Under the pieces are notes generated by a model, which was not told the origin of the DNA, made no database searches, and worked only from the letters and a program-made list of their open reading frames with translations. From Thalassospira sp. MCCC 1A01428 (GTDB taxonomy: Bacteria; Pseudomonadota; Alphaproteobacteria; Rhodospirillales; Thalassospiraceae): a stretch of 46,497 nucleotides of DNA. The stretch is taken from positions 1 through 46,497 of the forward strand of contig NZ_JFJZ01000035.1 of assembly GCF_002115825.1 (NCBI RefSeq), given 5' to 3'. Both the position numbers and the translations under genes were made by a program. Below, piece by piece: positions 16,176 through 25,191 of this stretch (positions are counted from its first letter, which is position 1; every line of letters starts with the position of its first letter).

Positions 16176-17459
16176 ATGGATTTAGGTACAACAATTATTG
16201 TCGTCATGCTGGGCCTTTTGTTGCTCGGCTTTCCCATGATGGTTCCCCTTGCATCGGCCAGTGTCATCGCCTTTGCGTTTTTCATGCCCATCCCCCATCA
16301 GATCATCATTCAGCAAATGGTCAGCGGCATTAGCCCGGTCGCCCTGATCGCGGTGCCGATGTTTATTTTTGCTGCCGATATCGTCACCAAGGGCCACACC
16401 GCCAGCCGCCTGATCGACCTTGCCATGACGTTTGTCGGGCATATGCGCGGCGGGCTTGCTGTCACAACGGCTCTTGGTTGCACCCTTTTTGGGGCGGTTT
16501 CGGGGTCCACCCAGGCAACCGTGGTGGCCATGGGCGGGCCGCTACGCCCAAAAATGCTGGAAGCTGGCTATAAAGACAGCTTCACCATGGCCTTGATCAT
16601 TAATGCCAGCGATATCGCCTTTCTGATTCCGCCGTCGATCGGCATGATCGTATTCGGCGTGGTCGGCAAGGTTTCGATTGGCGAATTGTTCATCGCCGGT
16701 ATTGGCCCGGGCATTTTGATCCTGCTTTTGTTTTCGGCCTATTCGGTCTGGTATGCAAAGGCCAACGATATCCCGACCATTCCACGTCGCACATGGCTGG
16801 AACGGGGCAAGGCCGTTATCAATGCCGGCCCGGCCATCATGTTTCCGGTTCTGATTGTCGGCGGGATTTATCTGGGCTGGGTCAGCCCGACCGAGGTAGC
16901 CGCCGTTTCGGTGATTTACGCGATCATCCTGGAAGTGCTGATCTTCCGGTCGGTGAAATGGCACGAATTACTGCATATCGCCCGTTCAACCGGCCTGATC
17001 ACCGCTGTGGTTTTCATTCTGGTGGGTGCTGGCACAACATTTTCGTTTGTCATTTCCTTTGCCCAGATCCCGCAGGCCGTGATTGGCGCGCTGGCCCTTG
17101 ATAGTGCCGGTCCCTACACCATCCTGTTTGCCATCTCGATTGCCTTTTTCATCGGCTGCATGTTTGTCGACCCGATTGTGGTTATTCTGGTCCTGACGCC
17201 GATCTTCATGCCGCTGGTCAATAATGCCGGGATCGACCCTATTCTGGTTGGTACCCTTGTGACCTTGCAGGTGGCTATCGGCTCGGCCACGCCGCCATTT
17301 GGCTGTGACATCTTTACCGCCATTGCCATATTCAGGCGACCTTATGCCGAAGTCATCAAAGGGACACCGCCCTTTATCTGCATGTTGCTTTTGGTTGCGG
17401 TCTTGCTGATTTTCTTCCCGCAAATTGCAACCTTCCTGCCCGAAACCGCCTTTCGCTAG
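16176..17459 (+). CDS. uehC: TRAP transporter large permease subunit, DctM family (UehC type)
   Basis: The 427-residue polytopic protein is the ion-coupled transport subunit. It matches DctM in length and pattern: an N-terminal LLLGFPMMVPLASAS, MFIFAADIVTKG, the highly conserved GAVSGSTQATVVAMGGPLRPKML with the GSxxA-like loop, and the late ATPPFGCDIFTA. About a dozen hydrophobic segments are visible. It follows uehB by 15 bp and is separated from eutA by a strong hairpin that may uncouple transporter and enzyme expression. Specificity is inferred from the ectoine genes around it. Confidence 0.92.
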   Translation: MDLGTTIIVVMLGLLLLGFPMMVPLASASVIAFAFFMPIPHQIIIQQMVSGISPVALIAVPMFIFAADIVTKGHTASRLIDLAMTFVGHMRGGLAVTTALGCTLFGAVSGSTQATVVAMGGPLRPKMLEAGYKDSFTMALIINASDIAFLIPPSIGMIVFGVVGKVSIGELFIAGIGPGILILLLFSAYSVWYAKANDIPTIPRRTWLERGKAVINAGPAIMFPVLIVGGIYLGWVSPTEVAAVSVIYAIILEVLIFRSVKWHELLHIARSTGLITAVVFILVGAGTTFSFVISFAQIPQAVIGALALDSAGPYTILFAISIAFFIGCMFVDPIVVILVLTPIFMPLVNNAGIDPILVGTLVTLQVAIGSATPPFGCDIFTAIAIFRRPYAEVIKGTPPFICMLLLVAVLLIFFPQIATFLPETAFR

Positions 17460-17467
17460 GCATCCTG

Positions 17468-17495
17468 CCAGCCCCGGTGCCTGCACCGGGGCTGG
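17468..17495 (+). promoter_or_regulatory. Strong intercistronic hairpin between uehC and eutA
   Basis: A perfect 12-bp GC-rich stem (CCAGCCCCGGTG / CACCGGGGCTGG) with a CCTG loop lies 9 bp past the uehC stop and has no T tract. It looks like an RNA-stabilising or partial attenuator element rather than a full terminator, because eutA starts only 65 bp later and no clear promoter lies between. Confidence 0.6.
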
Positions 17496-17559
17496 TCGGA
17501 AAACTGGCAACCCCGGCTTTGGACACAGCGTTATCGTTTTTTGACGGAGCATACCCCCG

Positions 17560-18345
17560 ATGTCAGCCATTACCGACATCACGCCAGAGCTGGTTAATCT
17601 AAGCTACAAACCCGACCCGGTTGCCCCGGCAGGCCGGATCGGGTTAATTACCCTGGCAACAGATTTTAACAGCGAAGACGACTTACGCCGTATTTTACCC
17701 GCTGATATTGGTCTGTTCACCACTCGCATTGCCAATGCCAACCCGATCACGGTCGATAGCCTGCGCGCAATGGCCGACGATTTGCCGCGTGCCGCACGCA
17801 CCATTTTGCCCGGCTTTGGCGTCGATGTAGCGATTTTTGGCTGTACGTCAGGTACTGCCGTCAATGGATCAGACCGCATCAGTGCCTTGATCCGCGAAGG
17901 CCTGCCCGGTTGCAAGGTCACCAATCCGCTTTTGGCATCGCAATATGCGCTGCGTGCCGTTGGCGCAAAAAAAATTGCCATCGCTGCCCCCTATATCCTT
18001 GATGTCACCGCAACCGTGGCACAGGGCATTGCCCAACAAGGGTTCGAGATAACACGGGTTTTGGGATTTGGCCTTGAAAACGACCCGGATATGACAGCCA
18101 TTCCGCCCGATGCCTTGCTGGCAGCAGCCTTGCAGGCTAACTCCGACGATGCGGATGCTGTTTTTATATCCTGCACGGCCATTCGGGCGGCAGAAATTGC
18201 ACAGCGCGCAGAAAAACTGTTGGGCAAACCCGTGATTACCAGCAATCAGGCTTTGATCTGGCATGCCCTGCATCTGATGGACTATCAAAACCCGGTCACA
18301 GGCTTTGGCAGCCTGTTTGACCACACGCCACCCACCGCCAGTTAA
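17560..18345 (+). CDS. eutA: Asp/Glu racemase-superfamily protein of ectoine utilisation (EutA)
   Basis: The 261-residue protein belongs to the Asp/Glu racemase / arylmalonate decarboxylase / maleate isomerase superfamily. It shows the expected pair of catalytic cysteines, Cys95 in FGCTSGTA and Cys205 in ISCTAIRAAE. In ectoine clusters it is named EutA and is thought to help EutB and EutC convert hydroxyectoine-derived intermediates into compounds that DoeA and DoeB can use. It heads the enzyme block eutABC-doeAB-doeX, and eutB starts only 11 bp downstream. The reaction itself is not established by this sequence. Confidence 0.88.
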   Translation: MSAITDITPELVNLSYKPDPVAPAGRIGLITLATDFNSEDDLRRILPADIGLFTTRIANANPITVDSLRAMADDLPRAARTILPGFGVDVAIFGCTSGTAVNGSDRISALIREGLPGCKVTNPLLASQYALRAVGAKKIAIAAPYILDVTATVAQGIAQQGFEITRVLGFGLENDPDMTAIPPDALLAAALQANSDDADAVFISCTAIRAAEIAQRAEKLLGKPVITSNQALIWHALHLMDYQNPVTGFGSLFDHTPPTAS

Positions 18346-18356
18346 ACGAGGTCGCA

Positions 18357-19379
18357 ATGAAAAAGCCGATAACGCTTGGCGATATCCTTGCTGCCCGCAA
18401 ACGCATCGCCGGGCATGTCATTCACACGCCACTACGCCCCAGCCAAAGCCTGAGCGACCATGTTGGCACCCCCGTCTGGATCAAATGCGAACATCAGCAA
18501 TATACCGGCAGCTTTAAGCTGCGTGGTGCTGCGAATGCCGTTTTAAACCTGACAGACGATCAGAAAGCCAAGGGTGTTGTTGGTGTTTCCACCGGCAATT
18601 ATGGCCGTGCGCTAGCCAATGCGGCGCGTAATGCCGGTGTCCGCGCAGTTATCTGCATGTCGGAACTGGTCCCGAAAAACAAGGTCGAGGGTATTCGTGC
18701 GCAGGGCGCTGAAATTTGCATTTCCGGCAAATCCCAGGACGAGGCACAAAAAGAGGTCGACCGTCTGGTAAATGACGACGGCATGACGATGTTGCCGCCG
18801 TTCGATCATGCCGACATTATTGCGGGTCAGGGGACCCTGGGCGTCGAGGTGCTGGAACAATTGCCCGATGCCGAAACCCTGCTGGTGCCGCTTTCGGGCG
18901 GCGGGCTTCTGGCCGGTGTGGCGCTGGCGGCAAAATCGATCAACCCTGCCATTCGTGTGGTCGGCATTTCGATGGAACGTGGCTGTGCCATGATCGAAAG
19001 CCTGCAGGCAGGCAAACCGACATCGGTTCGCGAATGGCCCAGCCTGGCCGATAGCCTGGGCGGTGGCATTGGCGAAAACAACCAGTATACCTTCGATATG
19101 TGCGCCGATTTGACCGACGATTTCGTTTTGGTCAACGAGGCCCAAATCGCCGATGGTATTCGGGCCGCCTATGTCGATGACCAGCAAGTGATTGAAGGCG
19201 CCGCTGCCGTTGGCATTGCAGCACTGCGCGCCAGATTGATCGACAATCCCGGCAGAACCGTGGTGTTAAGCACGGGTTGCAACATCGATATGAGCCTGCA
19301 TCGCCGCATTATCGGTGGCGAGGATGTCGACCTTGCAAACGAGGCCGAACAGGATAGCCCCACCTCAGAGGGAGCATAA
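18357..19379 (+). CDS. eutB: Threonine dehydratase-like PLP enzyme of hydroxyectoine utilisation (EutB)
   Basis: The 340-residue fold-type II PLP enzyme carries the Schiff-base Lys54 in YTGSFKLRGAAN and the phosphate-binding glycine loop VPLSGGGLLAGVALA. It lacks the C-terminal ACT domains of biosynthetic threonine deaminase, which fits the catabolic form. In ectoine clusters EutB is proposed to dehydrate a hydroxylated diaminobutyrate derivative that comes from hydroxyectoine. It is flanked closely by eutA (11 bp) and eutC (2 bp), so translation with eutC is probably coupled. Confidence 0.9.
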   Translation: MKKPITLGDILAARKRIAGHVIHTPLRPSQSLSDHVGTPVWIKCEHQQYTGSFKLRGAANAVLNLTDDQKAKGVVGVSTGNYGRALANAARNAGVRAVICMSELVPKNKVEGIRAQGAEICISGKSQDEAQKEVDRLVNDDGMTMLPPFDHADIIAGQGTLGVEVLEQLPDAETLLVPLSGGGLLAGVALAAKSINPAIRVVGISMERGCAMIESLQAGKPTSVREWPSLADSLGGGIGENNQYTFDMCADLTDDFVLVNEAQIADGIRAAYVDDQQVIEGAAAVGIAALRARLIDNPGRTVVLSTGCNIDMSLHRRIIGGEDVDLANEAEQDSPTSEGA

Positions 19380-19381
19380 CC

Positions 19382-20374
19382 ATGCCAACCATCCGTATCC
19401 TGACAGAAACAGATTTACGTACTGTCATTTCGCTGGATGTTGACGCAATTGATTGTGTGCAAAACGCCTTTCATGCGCTGGCAACGCGGGATGTCAGAAT
19501 GCCGCCAATCCTCCGGCTTGATATCGACGATTATAATGGCGAGGTCGATGTCAAAACCGCCTACGTCCCCGGTGTTGACAGCTTTGCCATCAAAATCAGT
19601 CCCGGTTTTTTTGACAATCCGAAACTGGGGCTGCCATCTGTCAACGGCCTGATGAACCTGTTTTCCGCCAAAACCGGCTTGCTTGAAGCTGTTATGCTCG
19701 ATAATGGCTATCTGACCGATATTCGCACGGCCGCGGCAGGAGGTGTTGCCGCCCGCCATCTGGCGCGCGAGAATGCCAAACATGCCACTATTTTTGGCAC
19801 TGGCGTTCAGGCCCGTTTACAGTTAACCGCGCTAACACTGGTACGCCCCGTAACATCGGCGACCATTTGGGGCCGCGACATTGCCAAGGCGGAAAAAACC
19901 GCCCGTGAGCTTAGCCGTGATTTGAACATCGCGGTGCGTGCCACCGATAATGGTGCAGAGGCCTGCGCAAATGCCGATATCATTGTGACAACTACACCGG
20001 CGCGAAGCCCCGTGTTACAGGCGGACTGGGTTAAACCCGGCACCCATGTAACGGCAATGGGGTCCGATGCCGAACATAAAAACGAAATTGACCCTGCCCT
20101 GATCGGGCAGGCTGATCTTTATGTCTGCGACAGCACCGCACAATGCCGTATTCTTGGCGAACTTCACCATGCCATTGATGCCGGCCTGATCGATGCCAAC
20201 AGCAGCCAGACGGAACTGGGTCAGGTTATTGCCGGTTCTGCGACGGGGCGCAGCGACGCCCGGCAAATCACGCTTTGCGACCTGACCGGTACAGGTGTCC
20301 AGGACACCGCAATCGCCACCCTCGCCCGGCAAAGATGCGATGCATCCGGTGCCGGCACCGAGATCGTTTCCTGA
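19382..20374 (+). CDS. eutC: Ornithine cyclodeaminase/mu-crystallin family protein (EutC)
   Basis: The 330-residue protein fits the ornithine cyclodeaminase / mu-crystallin / ketimine reductase family. MPPILRLDIDDYNGEVDVKTAYVPG contains the substrate-site region, IKISPGFFDNPKLGLPSVNG the conserved lysine, and FGTGVQARLQLTAL the NAD(P)-binding Rossmann motif. In ectoine gene sets it is EutC and is thought to reduce or cyclise an imine formed by EutB. The ATG at 19382 lies two bases after the eutB stop. The family call is firm; the exact reaction is from the published pathway proposal, not from the sequence. Confidence 0.9.
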   Translation: MPTIRILTETDLRTVISLDVDAIDCVQNAFHALATRDVRMPPILRLDIDDYNGEVDVKTAYVPGVDSFAIKISPGFFDNPKLGLPSVNGLMNLFSAKTGLLEAVMLDNGYLTDIRTAAAGGVAARHLARENAKHATIFGTGVQARLQLTALTLVRPVTSATIWGRDIAKAEKTARELSRDLNIAVRATDNGAEACANADIIVTTTPARSPVLQADWVKPGTHVTAMGSDAEHKNEIDPALIGQADLYVCDSTAQCRILGELHHAIDAGLIDANSSQTELGQVIAGSATGRSDARQITLCDLTGTGVQDTAIATLARQRCDASGAGTEIVS

Positions 20375-20405
20375 TTAGGGCCTTGCCCTGCTTTGGAGGC
20401 CTGCA

Positions 20406-21587
20406 ATGAGCCAGGTTGAACTGAATTTCACGCGCGACGAATATGCCGTGCGGCTTGATAAAACCAAAAAAGCCATGGTGGAAAAGGGGATTGATCTGTT
20501 GATCGTCACCGATCCGTCAAACATGGCCTGGCTAACCGGTTACGACGGCTGGTCGTTCTATGTGCATCAATGCGTTTTAATCCCGATAGAGGATGATCCG
20601 ATCTGGTATGGCCGGTCGCAAGATTCAAACGGGGCCAAACGCACCGTTTACATGACCCATGACCGGATCATTCCCTATCCTGACTATTTCGTGCAAAACA
20701 CGACCCACCATCCGATGGATTATCTGTCGGAAATTATTGAATCGCGTGGGTGGGGCACACGCAATATCGGGGTCGAGCTGGATAACTATTATTTTTCGGC
20801 ACGCTGCTATCTGCAACTGCAAACCCATTTGCCCAATGCGACCTTCAAGGATGCAACCGCCCTTGTGAACTGGCAACGTGCGGTAAAATCCGAACAGGAA
20901 ATTTTCTACATGCGCCAGGCTGCGCGCATTGTGGAAAACATGCACGAACGCATTATCGAAATCGTCGAACCGGGCATGAAGAAAAACGAACTCGTCGCCG
21001 AAATCTATCGTACCGGCATTGTCGGTGTAGAAGGCATTGGCGGCGATTACCCGGCCATCGTGCCATTATTGCCATCGGGTGTGGATGCCAGCGCCCCCCA
21101 CCTGACATGGGACGACAAACCGATCCCCAATAATGCCGGCACATTCTTTGAAATTGCCGGTTGCTATAAACGCTATCATGCGCCGCTGTCGCGTACGGTT
21201 TATCTTGGCGAACCGGACCAGCGGTTTCTCGATGCCGAAAGTGCGCTGATCGAAGGGTTGCAGGCCGGGCTTGAGGCCGCAAAACCCGGCAATGTTTGCG
21301 AAGACATCGCCAAGGCATTTTTTGGTGTATTGCAAAAATTCGGCATAGAAAAAGACAGCCGCTGTGGCTATCCCATCGGCCTTTCCTATCCGCCGGACTG
21401 GGGCGAACGCACCATGAGCCTGCGGCACGGGGATCGCACCGTGCTTGAACCTGGCATGACGTTCCATTTCATGCCGGGCCTGTGGTTTGAAGACTGGGGT
21501 ATTGAAATTACCGAAAGCCTGATGATCACGGAACACGGGTCCAAAACCCTGACCAACTTCCCGCGCCAGCTGTTTGTGAAAAACTAA
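20406..21587 (+). CDS. doeA: Ectoine hydrolase (M24 peptidase fold; DoeA/EutD)
   Basis: The 393-residue pita-bread-fold protein looks like a creatinase/Xaa-Pro peptidase: N-terminal domain MVEKGIDLLIVTDPSNMAWLTGYDGWSFY and C-terminal domain from about residue 165 (QAARIVENMHERIIEIVEPG). DoeA opens the ectoine ring to N-acetyl-L-2,4-diaminobutyrate. The metal ligands of true M24 peptidases are only partly present (LEPGMTFHFMPGLWFEDWGIEITES keeps the C-terminal glutamate region), as is usual for ectoine hydrolases. GGAGG precedes ATG 20406. It is followed by its partner doeB after a hairpin. Confidence 0.93.
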   Translation: MSQVELNFTRDEYAVRLDKTKKAMVEKGIDLLIVTDPSNMAWLTGYDGWSFYVHQCVLIPIEDDPIWYGRSQDSNGAKRTVYMTHDRIIPYPDYFVQNTTHHPMDYLSEIIESRGWGTRNIGVELDNYYFSARCYLQLQTHLPNATFKDATALVNWQRAVKSEQEIFYMRQAARIVENMHERIIEIVEPGMKKNELVAEIYRTGIVGVEGIGGDYPAIVPLLPSGVDASAPHLTWDDKPIPNNAGTFFEIAGCYKRYHAPLSRTVYLGEPDQRFLDAESALIEGLQAGLEAAKPGNVCEDIAKAFFGVLQKFGIEKDSRCGYPIGLSYPPDWGERTMSLRHGDRTVLEPGMTFHFMPGLWFEDWGIEITESLMITEHGSKTLTNFPRQLFVKN

Positions 21588-21619
21588 TCTTTTACACAGC
21601 ACGCACGGACGGATAAACA

Positions 21620-21646
21620 AGGGTTGCCGAGGGTCGCGGCAACCCT
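21620..21646 (+). promoter_or_regulatory. Intercistronic hairpin between doeA and doeB
   Basis: A perfect 10-bp stem (AGGGTTGCCG / CGGCAACCCT) with a 7-nt loop is followed by only a broken T run. It could reduce read-through or protect the upstream message. doeB starts 25 bp later. Confidence 0.5.
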
Positions 21647-21671
21647 GCATTTTCATTCAAGGATACGGCCA

Positions 21672-22673
21672 ATGACACACGCATCGCCCATTACCCCGAC
21701 CATCCCGCTAGATACCGACGGGGTTTTTCACGGCTTTTTAAAGCTGCCCTATTCGCGTGACGATTCCGCATGGGGCGCTGTCATGATCCCCATCACTGTC
21801 ATCAAAAACGGTACAGGCCCCACCGCCCTTTTAACCGGTGGCAATCACGGCGATGAATATGAAGGTCCGGTTTCACTGTTCAAACTGGCCGCCAGCCTTG
21901 CCGCCACCGAAATTTCGGGCCGCATCATCATTTTGCCGGCGATGAACTATCCGGCGTTTAAAAATGCCTCACGCACATCACCCATCGACAAGGGCAACCT
22001 TAACCGCACTTTCCCCGGCCGCCCCAACGGCACGGTAACCGAAAAAATTGCCGACTATGTTCTGCGTTATCTGGTGCCCGAGGCTGACCTTGTGCTGGAT
22101 ATGCATTCGGGCGGCAAAACACTGGATTTTGTGCCCTTTGCTGCGGTTCACGTTCTGCCTGATAAAAAACAGGAAGCGGCCTGCGTTGCCGCGATGCAAG
22201 CCTTTGGCGCGCCCTATTCGATGATGATGCTGGAACTTGACAGTGTTGGCATGTTTGACACCGTGGTCGAAGAAGCCGGTAAAACCTTTGTCACCACCGA
22301 ACTGGGCGGCGGCGGATCGACCAGTGCCGAACGGGTTGCCATTGCGGATCGCGGGGTGCGCAATTTACTCATCCATGCCGGTATCGTTTCGGGCGAGATT
22401 GAACAACCAGAACAGACCGTTATGCTGGATATGCCCGATGGAAGCTGTTTCGTTGCCAGCGAAAATACCGGCCTGTTTGAACCCTGCGTTGATTTGGGCG
22501 AAACCGTAAAGGCAGGCGACATTATTGCCCGTATTTACGACACCGAGCGCACCGGTGTTCCCGCCACGGTTTATACAGCACCACGCGGCGGCATTTTGGC
22601 CTGCCGCCATTTCCCCGGGCTGATCAAAACCGGCGACTGCCTTGCTGTCATTGCTGATGTGGTGCCTGCATGA
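21672..22673 (+). CDS. doeB: N-acetyl-diaminobutyrate deacetylase (succinylglutamate desuccinylase/aspartoacylase family; DoeB/EutE)
   Basis: The 333-residue zinc amidohydrolase of the AstE/AspA family has zinc ligands His59 and Glu62 in TGGNHGDEYEGP and His145 in LVLDMHSGGKT. NRTFPGRPNGT is the substrate carboxylate-binding region. It removes the acetyl group from N-acetyl-L-2,4-diaminobutyrate made by DoeA. A start at 21672 with AAGGA upstream was preferred over 21624, which would lie inside the hairpin region. The doeX ATG overlaps its stop by four bases, so the regulator is translated with it. Confidence 0.92.
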   Translation: MTHASPITPTIPLDTDGVFHGFLKLPYSRDDSAWGAVMIPITVIKNGTGPTALLTGGNHGDEYEGPVSLFKLAASLAATEISGRIIILPAMNYPAFKNASRTSPIDKGNLNRTFPGRPNGTVTEKIADYVLRYLVPEADLVLDMHSGGKTLDFVPFAAVHVLPDKKQEAACVAAMQAFGAPYSMMMLELDSVGMFDTVVEEAGKTFVTTELGGGGSTSAERVAIADRGVRNLLIHAGIVSGEIEQPEQTVMLDMPDGSCFVASENTGLFEPCVDLGETVKAGDIIARIYDTERTGVPATVYTAPRGGILACRHFPGLIKTGDCLAVIADVVPA

Positions 22674-23164
22674 TCCGGCTTGATGAACAGGATCTGAAGA
22701 TCTTGCTCACGCTGCAACGCGAAGGGCGCATTACCAAGGTCAAACTGGCCGAGGCAGTGAACCTTTCGCCAAGCCCATGCTGGGAACGGTTAAAACGACT
22801 GGAAGATCTGGGCGTGATTTCGGGCTATCATGCCCGGATCAATCTGGAAGAACTGGCCCGCCCTACGCTGGTTATGACGGAAGTAACCCTGCGCCATCAT
22901 CAGCACGAGGATTTCGCCACCTTTGAACGCGCCGTTCAGGATATCCCCGAAATCATCGAATGTTTTGCCCTGGGCGGCGGCGTTGATTACATGCTGAAAA
23001 TTCTGTGCCGCGATGTTGATTCCTATCAGCGATTAATCGACCGTTTGTTGATCGCGGGCATAGGGATCGATCGATATTTCACCTATATCGTTACCAAAAA
23101 GGTGAAATTCACACCCGATCCCCCGCTAGAATCGCTTATCGATCAGCCCAAACGGCAAAAATAA
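22670..23164 (+). CDS. doeX: Lrp/AsnC-family transcriptional regulator (DoeX/AsnR type)
   Basis: The 164-residue protein has the Lrp/AsnC layout: an N-terminal winged helix (about 3-60, LDEQDLKILLTLQREGRI, VNLSPSPCWERLKRLEDLGVI) and a C-terminal RAM ligand-binding domain (about 65-150, ALGGGVDYMLKILCRD). Its gene overlaps doeB by four bases and closes the operon. In other bacteria DoeX/AsnR is a second regulator of the ectoine degradation genes, acting with or in place of EnuR. Its ligand is presumably an ectoine-derived amino acid. Confidence 0.9.
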   Translation: MIRLDEQDLKILLTLQREGRITKVKLAEAVNLSPSPCWERLKRLEDLGVISGYHARINLEELARPTLVMTEVTLRHHQHEDFATFERAVQDIPEIIECFALGGGVDYMLKILCRDVDSYQRLIDRLLIAGIGIDRYFTYIVTKKVKFTPDPPLESLIDQPKRQK

Positions 23165-23200
23165 CATCAAACCGGGTATTTTACCCCGGCCCAAAGGCAC

Positions 23201-23238
23201 AAAGCCCTGCAACGCCATTCGCTGGTTGCGGGGCTTTT
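23201..23238 (+). terminator. Intrinsic terminator of the ectoine operon
   Basis: AAAGCCCTGCAAC (23201-23213) pairs with GTTGCGGGGCTTT (23225-23237) with one T-G wobble, followed by a T-rich run. A weaker repeat (ACCGGGTA/TACCCCGG) lies just upstream. Confidence 0.85.
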
Positions 23239-23527
23239 GTTTTGAGAAATCACCCCGGCGCGCCCTGCAATGCAATATAAGCATATGTCACCATATTTTT
23301 TACCGTATTTCAAAAACTTAGGCGTCGATTAAACATCCGGGAATTGCATTGTTTCCATGCAATGCAAATGAAAAAGAACACCCGCGTAAAACGTCGCAAA
23401 AATTAAACTATTTGGCGAAATGGGGGCAAAAAGCGGCCAAAAAGCCCTATTTACCCGGTGATTAGCCGTAATATTGCCCAGCGCCGTCATTACCCTTCAA
23501 GCATGTAAGAAATCGGAGGTTTTAAGC
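23239..23527. other. Intergenic promoter region of the sulfation locus
   Basis: No gene is seen. A 7-bp inverted repeat TTGCATT/AATGCAA (23344-23350 and 23361-23367) sits in an AT-rich stretch and may be an operator. GGAGG at 23515-23519 serves the GTG start at 23528. Confidence 0.4.
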
Positions 23528-24916
23528 GTGCCGTCACCTGAAAAAGAAAACCAGACTCCACCCTCATCCGAGGATGACGGTGGCGATCGTGGCTTTTTTG
23601 CTGTTTTTGTCGTTGGCATCGCTGCTATCAGCTTTTCCGTGGGCGCCGGTGTTATGCTGGCCGAAGTTCCGCCATCGCAATATCTGCGCAATGCGTGGTC
23701 TGCTGGCGTTGCCCTGTGGGAAAAGGAAACCCAGTACAACGATATCGGTCGGCTGGATTTTTGGGCACCCGCGCGCAACGACAAAAAAGGCGTCACCATC
23801 TATGATGAAAACAAGGCTGAAAACGGCCTGACGCTGTATTCCTCCGGCGATGGCCCCCATGCCGTCCTGATTGATATGAAGGGCAACATTGTTCATGAAT
23901 GGAACACGCCCTTTAGTAAAATTTATAACGATAGCTCGCCCATCAAGAACCCGCAGAAAGACGAATATATGCATTGGCATACCGCCAAGATGCAGCCCAA
24001 TGGCGACCTGATTGTGCAATACACTGCTGCTGGCGATACACCTTACGGTTATGGCCTGGCGCGGATCGACAAGGATTCCAACGTTGTCTGGGGGTATCTG
24101 GGCACCGCCCATCATGACTTTTCCGTCGATAAAGATGGCAAGGTTTATGCCCTGACCCAGGAATTTCGCAACAATACCTACCAATATCGCAACCAGCTAA
24201 AGCCACCCCGGCTGGACGATTTTGCCGTTATTTTATCGCCCGAAGGCAAGGAACTGAAAAAAGTTTCCATCCTCGATGCGATCATTAATTCGCCCTACGA
24301 CCACCTGATCGATTTTGTACCGTACTATTCCAAGGACGACGTACTGCACACCAATACGATCGAGGTGATTACGGCCGAAACCGCACAAAATTTCCCTTAT
24401 GGCAAGGAAGGCGATGTTTTGCTGTCCTTCCGCGATCTTGGCATTCTCGCCGTCCTCGATATGGACCAGGAAAAGATTGTCTGGGCCACACGCGGTTCAT
24501 GGCTGGGCCAGCACGACCCGGACCTGCTGCCCAATGGCGATATCCTTCTGTTTGATAACCAGGGCCAGCTTGACGACCCCGATGCCGGTATGTCGCGAGT
24601 CTTGCAGATTGATCCCAAAACCGGCGGCATTACCTGGGAATATGACGGCAGTAAGGACAACTATTTCTATAGCGATATCCGATCCGATCAGGAACGCCTG
24701 CCCAATGGCAACACTTTGATCACGGAATCAACGCCTGGACGCCTGTTCGAGGTAAATAAAGATGGCGAAATTGTATGGGAGTTCTATAACCCCATCCGCC
24801 GCGATAACCCCGAAAAAGCCGACGAAAAACTGATCCCCATCGTTTCACAGGCCGAGCGCATTTCTGACGACCGCGCCGCGCTGTTTTCTTCCCCCACGAA
24901 AGGAGAAGACCAATGA
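23528..24916 (+). CDS. Membrane-anchored arylsulfotransferase (ASST)-family protein
   Basis: The 462-residue protein has an acidic, proline-rich cytoplasmic N-terminus, one membrane helix (about 22-47) and a large periplasmic beta-propeller-like domain. The repeats are typical of the arylsulfotransferase family: AVLIDMKGNIVHEW, LARIDKDSNVVWGYLG, RVLQIDPKTGGITWEY, LFEVNKDGEIVWEF, and the blade ends LPNGDILLFDN and LPNGNTLITES. Histidines are present in MHWHTAKMQPNGDL, AHHDFSV and VLHTNTIEVI, where this family places its catalytic and substrate-binding residues. The start is GTG 23528, 8 nt after GGAGG; a TTG further up lacks a site. It is translationally coupled to the next gene, and a PAPS sulfotransferase lies two genes on. 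Confidence 0.8.
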   Translation: MPSPEKENQTPPSSEDDGGDRGFFAVFVVGIAAISFSVGAGVMLAEVPPSQYLRNAWSAGVALWEKETQYNDIGRLDFWAPARNDKKGVTIYDENKAENGLTLYSSGDGPHAVLIDMKGNIVHEWNTPFSKIYNDSSPIKNPQKDEYMHWHTAKMQPNGDLIVQYTAAGDTPYGYGLARIDKDSNVVWGYLGTAHHDFSVDKDGKVYALTQEFRNNTYQYRNQLKPPRLDDFAVILSPEGKELKKVSILDAIINSPYDHLIDFVPYYSKDDVLHTNTIEVITAETAQNFPYGKEGDVLLSFRDLGILAVLDMDQEKIVWATRGSWLGQHDPDLLPNGDILLFDNQGQLDDPDAGMSRVLQIDPKTGGITWEYDGSKDNYFYSDIRSDQERLPNGNTLITESTPGRLFEVNKDGEIVWEFYNPIRRDNPEKADEKLIPIVSQAERISDDRAALFSSPTKGEDQ

Positions 24917-25188
24917 AGCTGACCTTGAAAAATATTACTCTTACCGGTGCCATCGTCGCATTAGCCCCGCTGCTGACAGCCATGCCAGCCCAGGCTTATG
25001 TCGGGCCGGGTGCCGGGCTTAGCCTGCTCAGCGCGCTTTGGGCCGTAATCGCGGCGGTTGGTGTGGCCATTGGCTTTGTCCTGATGTGGCCGATCCGCAA
25101 AATGCTGCGAAACAAACGCCGTAAAAATGCTGCCGGCACCACAACGGCACATGCCAACACGGCCAAGTCTGACCAGCACACGTCATAA
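24913..25188 (+). CDS. Small exported/membrane protein, function unknown
   Basis: This 91-residue protein overlaps the preceding gene by four bases (ATGA) and has AAAGGAG upstream. A likely signal peptide (1-28, ending AMPAQA) is followed by YVGPGAGLSLLSALW and one membrane helix (about 37-60), then a basic stretch RKMLRNKRRKN and a polar tail. The YVGPGAG motif is, from memory, common in small proteins next to sulfotransferase or phosphodiesterase-type genes, but no function is known to me. It is probably a partner of the ASST-family protein. Confidence 0.7.
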   Translation: MKLTLKNITLTGAIVALAPLLTAMPAQAYVGPGAGLSLLSALWAVIAAVGVAIGFVLMWPIRKMLRNKRRKNAAGTTTAHANTAKSDQHTS

Positions 25189-25191
25189 CCC

